Assembly: GCF_902726655.1 (NCBI RefSeq)
Contig: NZ_CACVAN010000001.1
Span: 2,232,001-2,296,000, forward strand
Direction: 5' to 3'
Source of the DNA: Virgibacillus ihumii
Lineage (GTDB): Bacteria; Bacillota; Bacilli; Bacillales; Amphibacillaceae
DNA: 64,000 nt
Shown here: positions 1-8,725 of the stretch, in pieces
Layout of the letters: each line of letters opens with the position of its first letter
Position numbering within the stretch: the stretch's first letter is position 1
The notes under the pieces: generated by a model
Told to the model about the DNA's origin: nothing
Seen by the model: only the letters and a program-made list of their open reading frames with translations
Database searches by the model: none
Position numbers and translations under genes: made by a program

Positions 1-368
1 TTATTGGAGTCCTGCACATCACCTTCTTTTGAAAAAATAAGTAATGGCAGCTTGCGCCCTTCAAGCGAATAACCTGCAGTTTTCATCTGCATCAGCTTAC
101 TCGACTGATCCAACTCCTGCAAAAATGACATCATCTCACGTTGAGTCGTAAAATTCTTTTTCCCTTCCTGAAATGCAGGAGTATCCAAATCAACATCAGG
201 TGCCGGATACAGCTCCTTCACCTGTTCAGGCTGCTCATATATCTGGCCAAAATACGGCGTGAAGTCTTCATGTGTCTGCGAATACGCCTGAGTCACCTGC
301 GTCGTGCCGAATAGTGTTGCAATCATGAGAATCGTCGTAAGAACCGCTAACAATTTTACGTTTCGAAT
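1..368 (-). CDS. M14-type zinc carboxypeptidase-like secreted protein (5' part)
   Basis: The gene runs off the left edge, so only about 122 N-terminal residues are visible. There is a signal-peptide-like start (hydrophobic LLAVLTTILMIATLF followed by TQAYS) and then a segment MKTAGYSLEGRKLPLLIFSK, which resembles the beginning of M14 metallocarboxypeptidase domains of Bacillaceae. The zinc ligands and catalytic Glu would lie outside the window. The ribosome site AAGGAGG (377-383) is followed at 8 bases by ATT codons and not by ATG, GTG or TTG. Either ATT at 366-368 or ATT at 369-371 appears to initiate; the next in-frame TTG and ATG lie inside the signal sequence. Identification rests on a short segment, so the family is probable and not certain. 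Confidence 0.6.
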   Translation of the reverse strand, partial: MRNVKLLAVLTTILMIATLFGTTQVTQAYSQTHEDFTPYFGQIYEQPEQVKELYPAPDVDLDTPAFQEGKKNFTTQREMMSFLQELDQSSKLMQMKTAGYSLEGRKLPLLIFSKEGDVQDSN

Positions 369-591
369 AATTACGTCCTCCTTAAAATTGGTCTTAGCAT
401 AAACCGTCCCTATTGAAATAGGTTCTGTTCAGTCCACCTCCAGTGTCGAATTTTCAAATATATTGTCTTCTCTGGATAGTTTCGCTGTTATGGAGGGAGA
501 TTCCTTGCGACAAAAGATGTGTTTTTACGGGCAGGACTTTTGGTATATAAAATTGATTCACGAATATGATTTGAGATAAGCGGTGGCGTGC

Positions 592-597
592 TATACT
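592..597 (+). promoter_or_regulatory. Extended -10 of the NUDIX gene promoter
   Basis: TATACT is preceded by TGC, giving an extended -10 element. A weak -35 (TTTGAG, 570-575) lies 16 bp upstream. The NUDIX ribosome site and ATG follow 40 bp downstream. Confidence 0.45.
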
Positions 598-637
598 TAG
601 AAAATAGTAGATTAGTCTGCGGCGAGGAGAGATTTGA

Positions 638-1114
638 ATGGAACTGTGGGACATGTACGATAAGGATAGACGGAAAACCGGCAGAACGCATGAACGGGGA
701 GTACCATTGGCAATCGGGGATTTCCACCTGGTCGTTAGCGTTTGGATCGTGAATGATGATGGGGATTTTTTAATATCGAAACGGCATCCCGACAAGACGA
801 ATCCCTACTTATGGGAATTCCCAGGCGGATCCGTGCTGACAGGCGAGGACAGCTATCAGGGAGCGCTGCGCGAGGTCCACGAGGAAATCAGCATTGACTT
901 GTCCGGATATGAAGGTAAGGTGCTCCGAAGCGTACGCCGAAAGGTAAACTTCCATGATACCTGGCTGTTTCATGCCTCGTTCCCGATTGAAGATGTTACG
1001 CTCCAGGCGGATGAAGTAATTGATGCGAGGTGGGCGACCCCGAATGAAATCAAACGTTTGATCAAGGGCGGCGATTTCGCTCCGTCGCTAAGGTATTTTG
1101 TGGATATGTTGTAG
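638..1114 (+). CDS. NUDIX hydrolase
   Basis: A 158-aa protein with a NUDIX box at about residues 67-89: G, then E five residues later, then REVHEEISI. The usual Gly before the last hydrophobic residue is Ser here, while the catalytic RE..EE core is intact. NUDIX enzymes hydrolyse nucleoside diphosphates linked to other groups, binding Mg2+ through the box glutamates; the substrate cannot be told from sequence. The N-terminus (ELWDMYDKDRRKTGRTHERG) is of the kind seen in small NUDIX proteins related to the YfcD/IPP-isomerase-like group. The start follows a GAGGAGAG ribosome site. It is a single gene, convergent with the galactitol operon and separated from it by two repeat arrays. Confidence 0.9.
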   Translation: MELWDMYDKDRRKTGRTHERGVPLAIGDFHLVVSVWIVNDDGDFLISKRHPDKTNPYLWEFPGGSVLTGEDSYQGALREVHEEISIDLSGYEGKVLRSVRRKVNFHDTWLFHASFPIEDVTLQADEVIDARWATPNEIKRLIKGGDFAPSLRYFVDML

Positions 1115-1189
1115 ATTACCTACCAATAGGGCCGTTTTAGCTTTTCTCTCATAACAAACGATTGAGTGTTTCCATGTTTTGGTGAATAG

Positions 1190-1588
1190 TTCGCACGTTT
1201 CAGTTCAGACTTCGCACGTTTGGATGGGTGGTTCGCACGTTTTAGCTCAGACTTCGCACGTTTGGATGAATGGTTCGCACGTTTCAGCTCAGACTTCGCA
1301 CGTTTGGATGAGTGGTTCGCACGTTTCAGCTCAGACTTCGCACGTTTGGATGAGTGGTTCGCACGTTTCAGCTCAGACTTCGCACGTTTGGATGAGTGGT
1401 TCGCACGTTTCAGCTCAGACTTCGCACGTTTGGATGAGTGGTTCGCACGTTTCAGCTCAGACTTCGCACGTTTGGATGAGTGGTTCGCACGTTTCAGCTC
1501 AGACTTCGCACGTTTGGATGAGTGGTTCGCACGTTTCAGCTCAGACTTCGCACGTTTGGATGAGTGGTTCGCACGTTATGGGTGATTC
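1190..1588. repeat. Intergenic array A: 19 copies at exactly 21 bp
   Basis: The 10-mer TTCGCACGTT occurs at 1190, 1211, 1232 and so on to 1568, nineteen copies without a single change of spacing. The 11-bp fillers alternate between TCAGCTCAGAC and TGGATGAGTGG, so the higher-order unit is 42 bp. A degenerate copy follows near 1586. Because 21 is a multiple of three, two frames stay open across it with heptad-like translations; these are best regarded as artefacts, since they lack a ribosome site and any recognisable domain. The array lies between the convergent NUDIX and gatD-like genes. Confidence 0.95.
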
Positions 1589-1698
1589 GCATTTTTTTCG
1601 TTACTAATTGTTCATTATTCAACAGCTATCGCACAATATTCAGCGACGGAGACTCTTATATACGACCAGCACGCACCAGATACGAACATAAAAACGGA

Positions 1699-2040
1699 GC
1701 TCCGATAAAGTTTTTCAACTGGCTTTTCTCGTTTGTTCGGCGGCTTTCCTCGTTTCTTCGACGGGGCACCCCGGTTTATCGGCGGGTCGAGCTGTTTTAT
1801 CGGCGGCTTGCTCCAGTTTATCGGCAGAATCAGCTGTTTTATCAGCGGGGCTCCTCTGTTCAGCGACTTTCGCGAATAGTTCGGCAACCAAGAACTCCCG
1901 CATACCACTAACCCCAACATAAAACGGTGCGCCAATAAACTTTTCAACCCACTCCGCCACCCGGGCCAGCAGTAAAGCGGCTATCACAAATTTTCGCTGC
2001 CGGGCACAGTAACACACCGTTGCACCATAAAGTTTTCAAC
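1699..2040 (+). repeat. Three dispersed copies of a GC(A/T/G)CC(G/A)ATAAA-TTTTCAAC motif
   Basis: Related 19-21-bp segments lie at 1699-1719, 1929-1948 and 2022-2040. Each has the form GCnCC(R)ATAAA(G/C) followed by TTTTCAAC. The first lies immediately before array B and the other two after it. The function is unknown; they may be boundary parts of the repeat region. Confidence 0.6.
1736..1887. repeat. Intergenic array B: 8 copies, 21-bp period
   Basis: Cores of the form (A/T)TCGGCGG start at 1736, 1757, 1778, 1799, 1820, 1841, 1859 and 1880, that is 21 bp apart except for one step of 18. It is the same architecture as array A but with a different core word, in the same convergent intergenic region. 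There is no protein-coding gene between 1115 and 2072. Confidence 0.85.
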
Positions 2041-2072
2041 CTGTCCTGAACCGCCAAAGCCGGGCCACCGCA

Positions 2073-3131
2073 TCAACCCAGCTCCGGATAAAACAACACC
2101 TTCCCAAACGACCCATCACCATTCACAATCTGCTCAAACACATCAGGGCCTTCCCGCAAATTCAGCCGGTGGGTAATCATCGGCTTCACATCTATTTGTC
2201 CATTAGCCATATGATGAACGGTGGCTTCCCACTCTCTTCCCGGGAATGGCGCTGATATTGCATTCCATGAGCCTAATACGGTCAGTTCACTGCGGACAAT
2301 CTTTTCAAAATAAAAGCGTTCAATGTTCACATCTGCATATGGGATCCCCATAAACACGACTTCCCCGCCTTTTTTGGCCAGGGCAAATACCTGTGCTGAT
2401 GTGACGGGCGATCCGGCAGACTCCACTACGACGTCGACGCCTTTTCCATCTGTATATTCCATTATTTGGTCGTATGCCGAAGACCCTTCCAAAGAATTCA
2501 CCACGACATCCGCACCCACTTCCTCGGCCACACGCAATTTTTCATCATCAATATCAATCGCGTACACCGTTTTTGCACCAAATATTTTCGCCCATTGAAC
2601 AGCAAGCAGCCCAATATTTCCGCAGCCCATTACAGCCACACTTCCCCCGGGCTGCAGTGACGTGCGATACATCCCGTGTACAACAACGGCGGATGGTTCA
2701 ACCATAGCCGCCGTATCAAAATCTACCTCATCAGGGATTGGTATAATATTTTCAGCCGGCAATTTCACATATTCGGCATATGCCCCGGGGTGCCGCGCGC
2801 CGATAACGGTTAACGTTTCACAACGCGATAGTTCTCCTTTTCGGCAGCTTTCACATTCCCCGCAGTAAAAAGTCGGACAACCTGCCACGCGATCTCCTGT
2901 CTGGAGTCCATCAACTTCCGGTCCCGCTTCAACAACCACACCGGAAAACTCGTGACCAAATGTCATACCTTTCACATACGGGCCGAGTTTTTTATATCTG
3001 GAAAGATCAGAGCCGCAAATTCCGACAGCTTTTACCTTCACAATTACATCGTCCGTATTTTCAATAACCGGTTCCGGCGAGGTGTCCTCACTTCGTAAAT
3101 CCTGTATGCCATATAGGTTCAGTGCTCTCAT
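2073..3131 (-). CDS. gatD: Zinc-dependent galactitol-1-phosphate 5-dehydrogenase-like enzyme
   Basis: A 352-aa medium-chain zinc alcohol dehydrogenase. The catalytic zinc region reads CGSDL and GHEFSG near residues 37-65, the structural zinc loop CGECESCRKGELSRC near 90-105, and the Rossmann motif GCGNIG near 170. The C-terminal part (LTVLGSWNAISAPFPGREWE) resembles GatD of enterobacteria, which oxidises galactitol 1-phosphate to tagatose 6-phosphate. I place the start at the ATG at 3131, preceded by AAAGGGTG; the longer open frame has no better site and would overlap the upstream small gene. It is the last gene of the operon. A sorbitol- or other polyol-phosphate substrate is possible. Confidence 0.82.
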   Translation of the reverse strand: MRALNLYGIQDLRSEDTSPEPVIENTDDVIVKVKAVGICGSDLSRYKKLGPYVKGMTFGHEFSGVVVEAGPEVDGLQTGDRVAGCPTFYCGECESCRKGELSRCETLTVIGARHPGAYAEYVKLPAENIIPIPDEVDFDTAAMVEPSAVVVHGMYRTSLQPGGSVAVMGCGNIGLLAVQWAKIFGAKTVYAIDIDDEKLRVAEEVGADVVVNSLEGSSAYDQIMEYTDGKGVDVVVESAGSPVTSAQVFALAKKGGEVVFMGIPYADVNIERFYFEKIVRSELTVLGSWNAISAPFPGREWEATVHHMANGQIDVKPMITHRLNLREGPDVFEQIVNGDGSFGKVLFYPELG

Positions 3132-3144
3132 CCTGTTCACCCTT

Positions 3145-3306
3145 TCAACTCTGGCTGCCAGCCTCTGATTTTCTTTTTCTGAAAAAAATGTTGCACAATG
3201 CTGCGCCGACGACAATACTGTTCAGAATCATCTGATGTTGAAAATAGAAATCCCCTACAGCTTGCCAAAATGGACCCAAAACAAAATCCAGAACCATTTC
3301 TGTCAT
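3145..3306 (-). CDS. Small membrane protein of the galactitol operon (53 aa)
   Basis: An open frame between the two dehydrogenase genes. It has a good ribosome site (GGAAAGGGTGAG) eleven bases or fewer before ATG at 3306, ends in TGA at 3145, and leaves only 13 bp to the gatD-like start. The protein starts MTEMVLDFVLGPFWQAVGDF, has one hydrophobic stretch (about residues 26-42, MILNSIVVGAALCNIFF) and ends in a basic tail (RKRKSEAGSQS), as expected for a single-span membrane protein with the C-terminus in the cytoplasm. I do not recognise a family. Its position inside a PTS operon suggests a role in transport or assembly, but that is inference. Confidence 0.65.
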   Translation of the reverse strand: MTEMVLDFVLGPFWQAVGDFYFQHQMILNSIVVGAALCNIFFRKRKSEAGSQS

Positions 3307-3326
3307 GACAACTCACCCTTTCCAAA

Positions 3327-4358
3327 TTACTCAACAGGCGTCAGCAGTACTTTTATTGCCTCGCCGCCTTTAATTGCCTGATATGCTTGATCCCATTCCG
3401 TAATATCAAATTCATGCGTAATCATCGCTTCGGCGTCAACGTTTCCTGTATTCATCAATTCCAATGAAGGGCCCCAGTCAGCTGGTTTTTGACTTCTGCT
3501 GCCGACAACACGAATTTCTTTTTGAATAATTTTTTCAAGGTCGAATGAAACGTCGGCTTGCGGGAAAATTCCAACCTGGCAGTATTGTCCTTTTTTCCGC
3601 AGCAGATCAAGCCCTTGTTTCGCTGCCGGAACCGCACCAGAACATTCAAACACGATATCCGCGCCATAGCCATCCGTTAATAAAGCAACCAATTCTTTCA
3701 CATCTTTTTCCTGCGTATTTACAACATGGTCGATCCCCAGTTCTTTTGCTTTATCTAAACGAACCTGATCATTAGTTAAACCGGTTATAATCACTTTTGC
3801 GCCAAAACTTTTTGCCACTTGTGCAGTAAACAATCCAATTGGACCGGGCCCAATAACAACGGCAATGTCACCCTCGTTAATCTCTGTTTTGGATACGGCA
3901 TGGTGCGTGCATGCTAATGGCTCCGTCATTGCCGCAGCTTTATAGCTGACTCCCTCTGGAAGCTTGTGCACGCTTTTTGCTCTGGCAATCAGATAGTTGG
4001 TAAAGCCGCCATCCTGCTGCGTGCCCAATCCTTTCCGATGATTGCATAAGTTATAATCACCAGCCTGGCAATATTCACATTCGCCGCATATATAGTAGGT
4101 TGTTTCAGAAGTGACACGGTCGCCAACTTCGAACGCTGTCACATCCGGTCCGACTTCCACAACAACACCAGCAAATTCATGGCCCAATGTGACCGGTACA
4201 CCTACTTTGTAATGACCTTCGTACGTGTGAATATCCGACCCGCAAATCCCGGCATATTTCACTTCAATTTTGACCTGGCCATTGCCGGGCTGCGGTTCAT
4301 TTTTGTCCTGAATTTCCAGATTGCCAAATCCGAGTTCGGTTTTAACTAGCGCCTTCAT
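3327..4358 (-). CDS. Zinc-binding medium-chain dehydrogenase (polyol dehydrogenase-like)
   Basis: A 343-aa zinc alcohol dehydrogenase with the catalytic zinc motifs CGSDIHTYEG and GHEFAG (about residues 38-67), structural zinc cysteines in CGECEYCQAGDYNLC (about 92-106) and a Rossmann motif GPGPIG near 172. It is most like L-iditol/sorbitol 2-dehydrogenases and threonine-dehydrogenase-like enzymes. It lies 30 bp downstream of the IIC gene and 20 bp upstream of the small membrane protein. Having two zinc dehydrogenases in one operon suggests either two related polyol phosphates or successive oxidations. The exact substrate is not readable. Confidence 0.85.
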   Translation of the reverse strand: MKALVKTELGFGNLEIQDKNEPQPGNGQVKIEVKYAGICGSDIHTYEGHYKVGVPVTLGHEFAGVVVEVGPDVTAFEVGDRVTSETTYYICGECEYCQAGDYNLCNHRKGLGTQQDGGFTNYLIARAKSVHKLPEGVSYKAAAMTEPLACTHHAVSKTEINEGDIAVVIGPGPIGLFTAQVAKSFGAKVIITGLTNDQVRLDKAKELGIDHVVNTQEKDVKELVALLTDGYGADIVFECSGAVPAAKQGLDLLRKKGQYCQVGIFPQADVSFDLEKIIQKEIRVVGSRSQKPADWGPSLELMNTGNVDAEAMITHEFDITEWDQAYQAIKGGEAIKVLLTPVE

Positions 4359-4388
4359 AAAAACATCTCCTTACGTTACGTTCATCAA

Positions 4389-5648
4389 TCAGTTAAATAA
4401 TGCGAAAATCTTAAATATGATCCAGTTAAACAGGTTACCACCCTGATCAATACTTGAAATTTTTGTCGATCCTTCAGGCATCTCAAAGTCAGCGTTAAGC
4501 GCCATCTCGGTGAAGACCGGTGCTACGTCGGTTGCCATATATAACGACAGTGCAATCATGACGGTACCGACAATGACGGAGTGAACGATGTTTCCTCGTG
4601 CAGCCCCAACAATGAAAGCGACAATAAATGGAATCGTAGCCAAGTCACCAAACGGAAGTAGCGCGTTACCCGGCAAAATAATCGCCAATACAACGGTTAT
4701 TGGCACCAGAATTAACGCGGTGGAAATAACAGAAGGATGACCCAACAACACTGCAGCATCCAGTCCAATATAGATTTCTTTATCACCAAAACGTTTGCTC
4801 AGCCATTTTCTTGCAGATTCTGAAACTGGCATTAGTCCTTCCATCAAAATTTTTACCATGCGCGGCATCAAAACCATAACGGCAGCCATTGCCATCCCGA
4901 TTTCAATAATCTCACCAGCGTTGTAACCTGCCAAAAAGCCAATCGCCGCACCTAGGAAAAGACCAATAAAGATCGATTCACCAAATACACCGAACCGCTT
5001 TTGAATAGTATCCGGATCAGCGGACCAGTTTCTAACCCCAGGAATTTTCTGCAAGCCTTTGACCAGAAAAATACCTGGTGCATATGAAATGGTGCTTCCG
5101 GTTGCAATCGATACACCCGGCATTTCATAAAAGTCTCTAACCATTGGTGCCGTCCAATCCGCTATCTTCAGACAAATAATCTGGAATATGACAGCAGCGA
5201 TCAACCCCTGAATGATACTGCCTGAAATAGCATAAACCATCGCAGCCATGAACGTGTAATGCCAGAAGTTCCAAATATCGACGTTCATTGTCTTCGTCGT
5301 TTTTGTTACAAGCATCACAACGTTCACAACCAAACCGAGCGGAATAATGAAAGCCGCCACCGTGGATGCCCAGGCAATCGATGATGCAGCCGGCCAACCG
5401 ACATCAATTACATTCAAACTGACACCTAGTCGCTCAACCATTCCCTGTGCGGCCGGGCCGAGGTTATTCACGAGTAAATCAATGACGAGGAATATACCGA
5501 CAAAGGCAACCCCGATCGTAAGACCAGAACGAAATGCTTTTCCGGGTTTTTGACCAAAAAACAACCCTAATAAGAATATTGCGACAGGCAATATAACAGT
5601 TGCCCCTAAATCAAGGAACGCCTGGATAAAATCAACAAATCCCTGCAT
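4389..5648 (-). CDS. gatC: PTS galactitol-type transporter, EIIC component
   Basis: A 419-aa polytopic membrane protein with about ten hydrophobic segments, matching the galactitol EIIC family in length and in conserved stretches such as GVSIATGSTISYAPGIFLV, FGVFGESIFIG and GLDAAVLLGHPSVISTALIL. It forms the membrane channel that brings in the polyol while EIIB phosphorylates it. The gene sits 69 bp after gatB and 30 bp before a dehydrogenase gene in the same direction, so the components are made together. The start ATG at 5648 is preceded by GGAGGAAG. Confidence 0.9.
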   Translation of the reverse strand: MQGFVDFIQAFLDLGATVILPVAIFLLGLFFGQKPGKAFRSGLTIGVAFVGIFLVIDLLVNNLGPAAQGMVERLGVSLNVIDVGWPAASSIAWASTVAAFIIPLGLVVNVVMLVTKTTKTMNVDIWNFWHYTFMAAMVYAISGSIIQGLIAAVIFQIICLKIADWTAPMVRDFYEMPGVSIATGSTISYAPGIFLVKGLQKIPGVRNWSADPDTIQKRFGVFGESIFIGLFLGAAIGFLAGYNAGEIIEIGMAMAAVMVLMPRMVKILMEGLMPVSESARKWLSKRFGDKEIYIGLDAAVLLGHPSVISTALILVPITVVLAIILPGNALLPFGDLATIPFIVAFIVGAARGNIVHSVIVGTVMIALSLYMATDVAPVFTEMALNADFEMPEGSTKISSIDQGGNLFNWIIFKIFALFN

Positions 5649-5717
5649 GTTTCCTTCCTCCCTATGGTTATTAATCTCGGTTTCTTTCTTTTAGGAAAAA
5701 AACCGAGATTAATAGCT

Positions 5718-6002
5718 TTATTTTTTAAGTTCCTCCAGAATCTTTTGTTTCGTATCCTCTGTGCCGATTCCAGTTAGAAATGATTGCGCATTGATAACCG
5801 GAAATGGAAATTCCTTCTTGGTCATTGCGGTCGTTACCAATAAATCAGCAGTATCAACATAAGAACCTACTTCCGCAATCTTAATTTGAACCAGGTCAAC
5901 ATTGAGATTATGTTCTTTAGCCATGTCCTCAATTGCACCGTTAACAACCGTCGAAGTCGCAATTCCGGCACCACAGGCTACCAGTACTTGTTTCTTTGCC
6001 AT
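5718..6002 (-). CDS. gatB: PTS galactitol-type EIIB component
   Basis: A 94-aa EIIB protein with the phosphorylation-site loop VACGAGIATSTVV near the N-terminus; the Cys is the phosphocysteine that passes phosphate from EIIA to the sugar. I chose the second ATG (6002), because GGGGGTGA lies six bases upstream of it, while an ATG 18 bases further up would place that ribosome site inside the coding region. The start is one base from the gatA stop, so translation is probably coupled. Length and motif fit the galactitol/lactose-type IIB superfamily. Confidence 0.9.
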   Translation of the reverse strand: MAKKQVLVACGAGIATSTVVNGAIEDMAKEHNLNVDLVQIKIAEVGSYVDTADLLVTTAMTKKEFPFPVINAQSFLTGIGTEDTKQKILEELKK

Positions 6003-6003
6003 C

Positions 6004-6486
6004 TTACTCACCCCCTTCAAAAGAATAAATCAGATTTTGATCAACCATTGCTTTAATCTCAGTTTTATCAGACGCATTGATAATGGCTGGCAATGTTTCT
6101 TCATCCTGAAAAATTTGCATTAAGTTTTGCAGCAGCGATAACTGTGAATGGGACTCGTTCATCGCCAGCAGGAAGACAATCTTTACCGGTACCGTTGCAT
6201 CCGGATCGCCCATAACACCGAACTCAACCGGCTGCTTCAGGACCGCGATGCTAATCACCTTTTGGTTCACATGCTCCACATCCGTATGTGGTATGGCAAC
6301 GGCTGCGGTTTTGGTTGGCAGGCCGGTAGCAAATTCACCTTCTCTGGCAATCACAGCATTACAAAAACTTTCTTTGACCAGCCCTTTATCACATAAATTC
6401 TGACTCATCTCAGAAAGTACTTCTTCCTTTGTTGTGCAATCCACATCCAATAATATGACGGATTCATCAAAAAACAGTTCACTCAT
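6004..6486 (-). CDS. gatA: PTS EIIA component, fructose/mannitol family (GatA-like)
   Basis: A 160-aa EIIA of the fructose/mannitol superfamily. The active histidine lies in AVAIPHTDVEHV near residue 68, and the segments PVKIVFLLAM and HSQLSLLQNLMQIF are typical. It takes phosphate from HPr and hands it to GatB. The start ATG at 6486 follows GGGGTGAACAACG. It is 18 bp downstream of the regulator gene, so regulator and transporter share a transcript. Confidence 0.9.
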   Translation of the reverse strand: MSELFFDESVILLDVDCTTKEEVLSEMSQNLCDKGLVKESFCNAVIAREGEFATGLPTKTAAVAIPHTDVEHVNQKVISIAVLKQPVEFGVMGDPDATVPVKIVFLLAMNESHSQLSLLQNLMQIFQDEETLPAIINASDKTEIKAMVDQNLIYSFEGGE

Positions 6487-6504
6487 CGTTGTTCACCCCA
6501 TCGT

Positions 6505-8556
6505 CTAATTTTTCGAATACAATTTCATTAATTGATAAATAGCTTCCGTATTGTGCGATTCCATTAAAGCATTCCGGTCTTGTACGGAACCCACCAGTTT
6601 CATTAATTGCATCAACGCTTGCAGATGCTGCTGTTTATCTTTAGCCGCAATCACAAACACGAGTTTAATCGGGTGTTCTTCTGCAAACATCACGTCATTT
6701 TCCAGATGCAATAAACTCATCGACACGTGATTCACACCATCTTCAGGTGCAGCGTGTGGTATCGCAACATATGGGGCTATCACGATATAGGAATCCTGAT
6801 TATAATCATGAATCATTGCCTCAACATAGCTTTTTTCAATAAGTCCTTGCTGCAGTAATGGTTTTGCCCCAACTCGAATCGCTTCCTCCCAGGAGTTGAC
6901 GGATTTTTTTAAGGTAATCTTGTCGGGTGTAATCAAATCCGACAGGTTAGGTGTATAATCCGCTTCCTGCTTCGGGTTATAAACCGGCTGCTCATCCAGG
7001 TTTAAATACGCATCCAAATCTGTAATCAGTTCCTGTTCATTTTTGACTGCTGTATGTTTCCGGATAATTTCCATCAAATCACCGGTGCTGATGGTGGATG
7101 GCGTAAACCCGTGTAGTTCCTGCATCACCTGTTTTCGAAGCGTGTTCTTTTCCTCCCGTTCCAAAAACGAATTAACAATAAATATTTTTTTATCCGTTTC
7201 AATCCGGACGGGTGAAAACACCACATCATAATCCAATTGGTACCCCTTAAACTCCCGCACTGATAACGAATCCAAAAAGATAAATTCCGGAAATAAATCA
7301 CGCAGTTCACTGTACAGCAGTCTTGAAACAGACACGCCTTGCGGACAAACCACGACAGCCTTTACTTTCTTCTGAATGCTGTCACCCTGTCGTGTTAACC
7401 ACCCGCCAATCAGCATCGTCAAATAGGTCGTTTCGCTTTCCGGAATGGCACTGCCAATCAGTTTTTCCAGCGGGCCAGTTGATTTCTTCACAATGTGATG
7501 AAGTGCTTTAAATTCTCTGCTCACCTCGGCCTTTACCTCATTTACTTCCGTCAGCTGATACTTAATCCGGTAATACGCCGGTTTTACATGGAGCAGCAAT
7601 TTTTGCAGTAACTGCTCCCGATCCTGCAGCTTCACACAGGCCATCTGCTCAAACAAATCGAGCATATTTTCCAATGCATGCAATAAGTTCGGAATCGACT
7701 CTTCCGTTAAAAATTCGGACCAGTGAACATTGGAAGTTAATAAATGCAGTGTAATAAAGAGCCTTTCTTCCTCCGGGATATCCTGAAAACCGGAAAATAT
7801 CTCCTCTGTTGCTGCAAATTCTTTTGTGTCCGCGAGTTCATTGTAATGAATATAAAACGGTGCAATTATTGATCCATTGGCAATTCGCCGTATAATAATG
7901 ACAAAGAGATAAGGCATCATTTCCAGCTTTTCGTCGGTAAACTTCAGGTTTAACTTATTTTCCACTTTTTCAATTCGATTGGCGAGCTCCTCCACCTCAT
8001 CCACGGTGATCCCTGCAGTATGCCGAATCCTCGCTTTACCCTGGTTAAGCATCAGTATTTTGTACATTACCTTTATGAGAAGCTTTCGGATATTAAATTC
8101 ATTGCCTTCCATCACGTAACCCTGCCGCCTGGAATATCGGATTTTCAAATCATCGTCAGCCGCAATGGTTTGCACATTTTTTAAATCAGAAAGAATCGTG
8201 TTCTTACTGACCTCCAACTCGCTTGTAAAATGAATCAGGGATAAGTCCTCATTACTTACAATCATTAAAAGAATCATATAAACACGTTCATCTTCCGAAA
8301 GAATTTTCGCATCGATATCCATCTCATGCTTGCTGCTGAATTTCGTAATCACCGATTTGTTTATGAGAAAATGTCCCTGTTTCGTTCTTTCTATTTCAGG
8401 AAGGTTATTGAACTCGAGCCAATCATTTATTTTGGTTATGCTGTATCCCAACTGCCTGCGGGAAATATTATATCTGGATTCTAGTTCCTTGCCTTTAATC
8501 CCCGGATTTTCCACCAAATCACCGAACAATTGACTGCTCCTGTCATCAAGTTGCAT
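6505..8556 (-). CDS. PRD-containing transcriptional regulator with EIIB and EIIA domains
   Basis: A 683-aa MtlR/LicR-type activator. N-terminal helix-turn-helix segments (about residues 1-130, including KGKELESRYNISRRQLGYSI) are followed by two PTS regulation domains (about 150-400), an EIIB-like domain with a Cys in VVCPQGVSVSRLLYSEL (about 415-500) and a C-terminal EIIA domain with PHAAPEDGVNHVSMSLLHL (about 540-683). In this family phosphorylation by HPr and the cognate EIIB sets activity. The start at 8556 has a strong GGAAGGAGGG site; the longer frame to 8667 does not. It heads the operon, so it probably activates its own transporter genes. Confidence 0.9.
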   Translation of the reverse strand: MQLDDRSSQLFGDLVENPGIKGKELESRYNISRRQLGYSITKINDWLEFNNLPEIERTKQGHFLINKSVITKFSSKHEMDIDAKILSEDERVYMILLMIVSNEDLSLIHFTSELEVSKNTILSDLKNVQTIAADDDLKIRYSRRQGYVMEGNEFNIRKLLIKVMYKILMLNQGKARIRHTAGITVDEVEELANRIEKVENKLNLKFTDEKLEMMPYLFVIIIRRIANGSIIAPFYIHYNELADTKEFAATEEIFSGFQDIPEEERLFITLHLLTSNVHWSEFLTEESIPNLLHALENMLDLFEQMACVKLQDREQLLQKLLLHVKPAYYRIKYQLTEVNEVKAEVSREFKALHHIVKKSTGPLEKLIGSAIPESETTYLTMLIGGWLTRQGDSIQKKVKAVVVCPQGVSVSRLLYSELRDLFPEFIFLDSLSVREFKGYQLDYDVVFSPVRIETDKKIFIVNSFLEREEKNTLRKQVMQELHGFTPSTISTGDLMEIIRKHTAVKNEQELITDLDAYLNLDEQPVYNPKQEADYTPNLSDLITPDKITLKKSVNSWEEAIRVGAKPLLQQGLIEKSYVEAMIHDYNQDSYIVIAPYVAIPHAAPEDGVNHVSMSLLHLENDVMFAEEHPIKLVFVIAAKDKQQHLQALMQLMKLVGSVQDRNALMESHNTEAIYQLMKLYSKN

Positions 8557-8603
8557 GCTAACCCTCCTTCCACTATTAATTGTATCAACCAACGCAGCAA
8601 AAA

Positions 8604-8617
8604 TGTATACGTTTTCA
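8604..8617 (-). promoter_or_regulatory. Candidate cre site (CcpA) upstream of the galactitol operon
   Basis: Reading the minus strand, TGAAAACGTATACA matches the catabolite-responsive element consensus TGWAANCGNTNWCA at all but one position and is nearly palindromic. It lies 48 bp before the regulator start, a usual place for glucose repression of a PTS operon. Confidence 0.6.
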
Positions 8618-8725
8618 TCACAGTTTGTTGGGTGATCATTGTACATCGTTGTGATGTGTGTTCCCACATCACGGTGTGCCGGGAGGGGGCCCCCTGGGTT
8701 TACGGGTTGTACATTTGTATGTGTG

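Noticed and set aside
1179..1607. Open frames of 121-142 codons across array A
   Set aside because: They exist only because the repeat unit (21 bp) is a multiple of three; there is no ribosome site or domain, and two frames are open equally.
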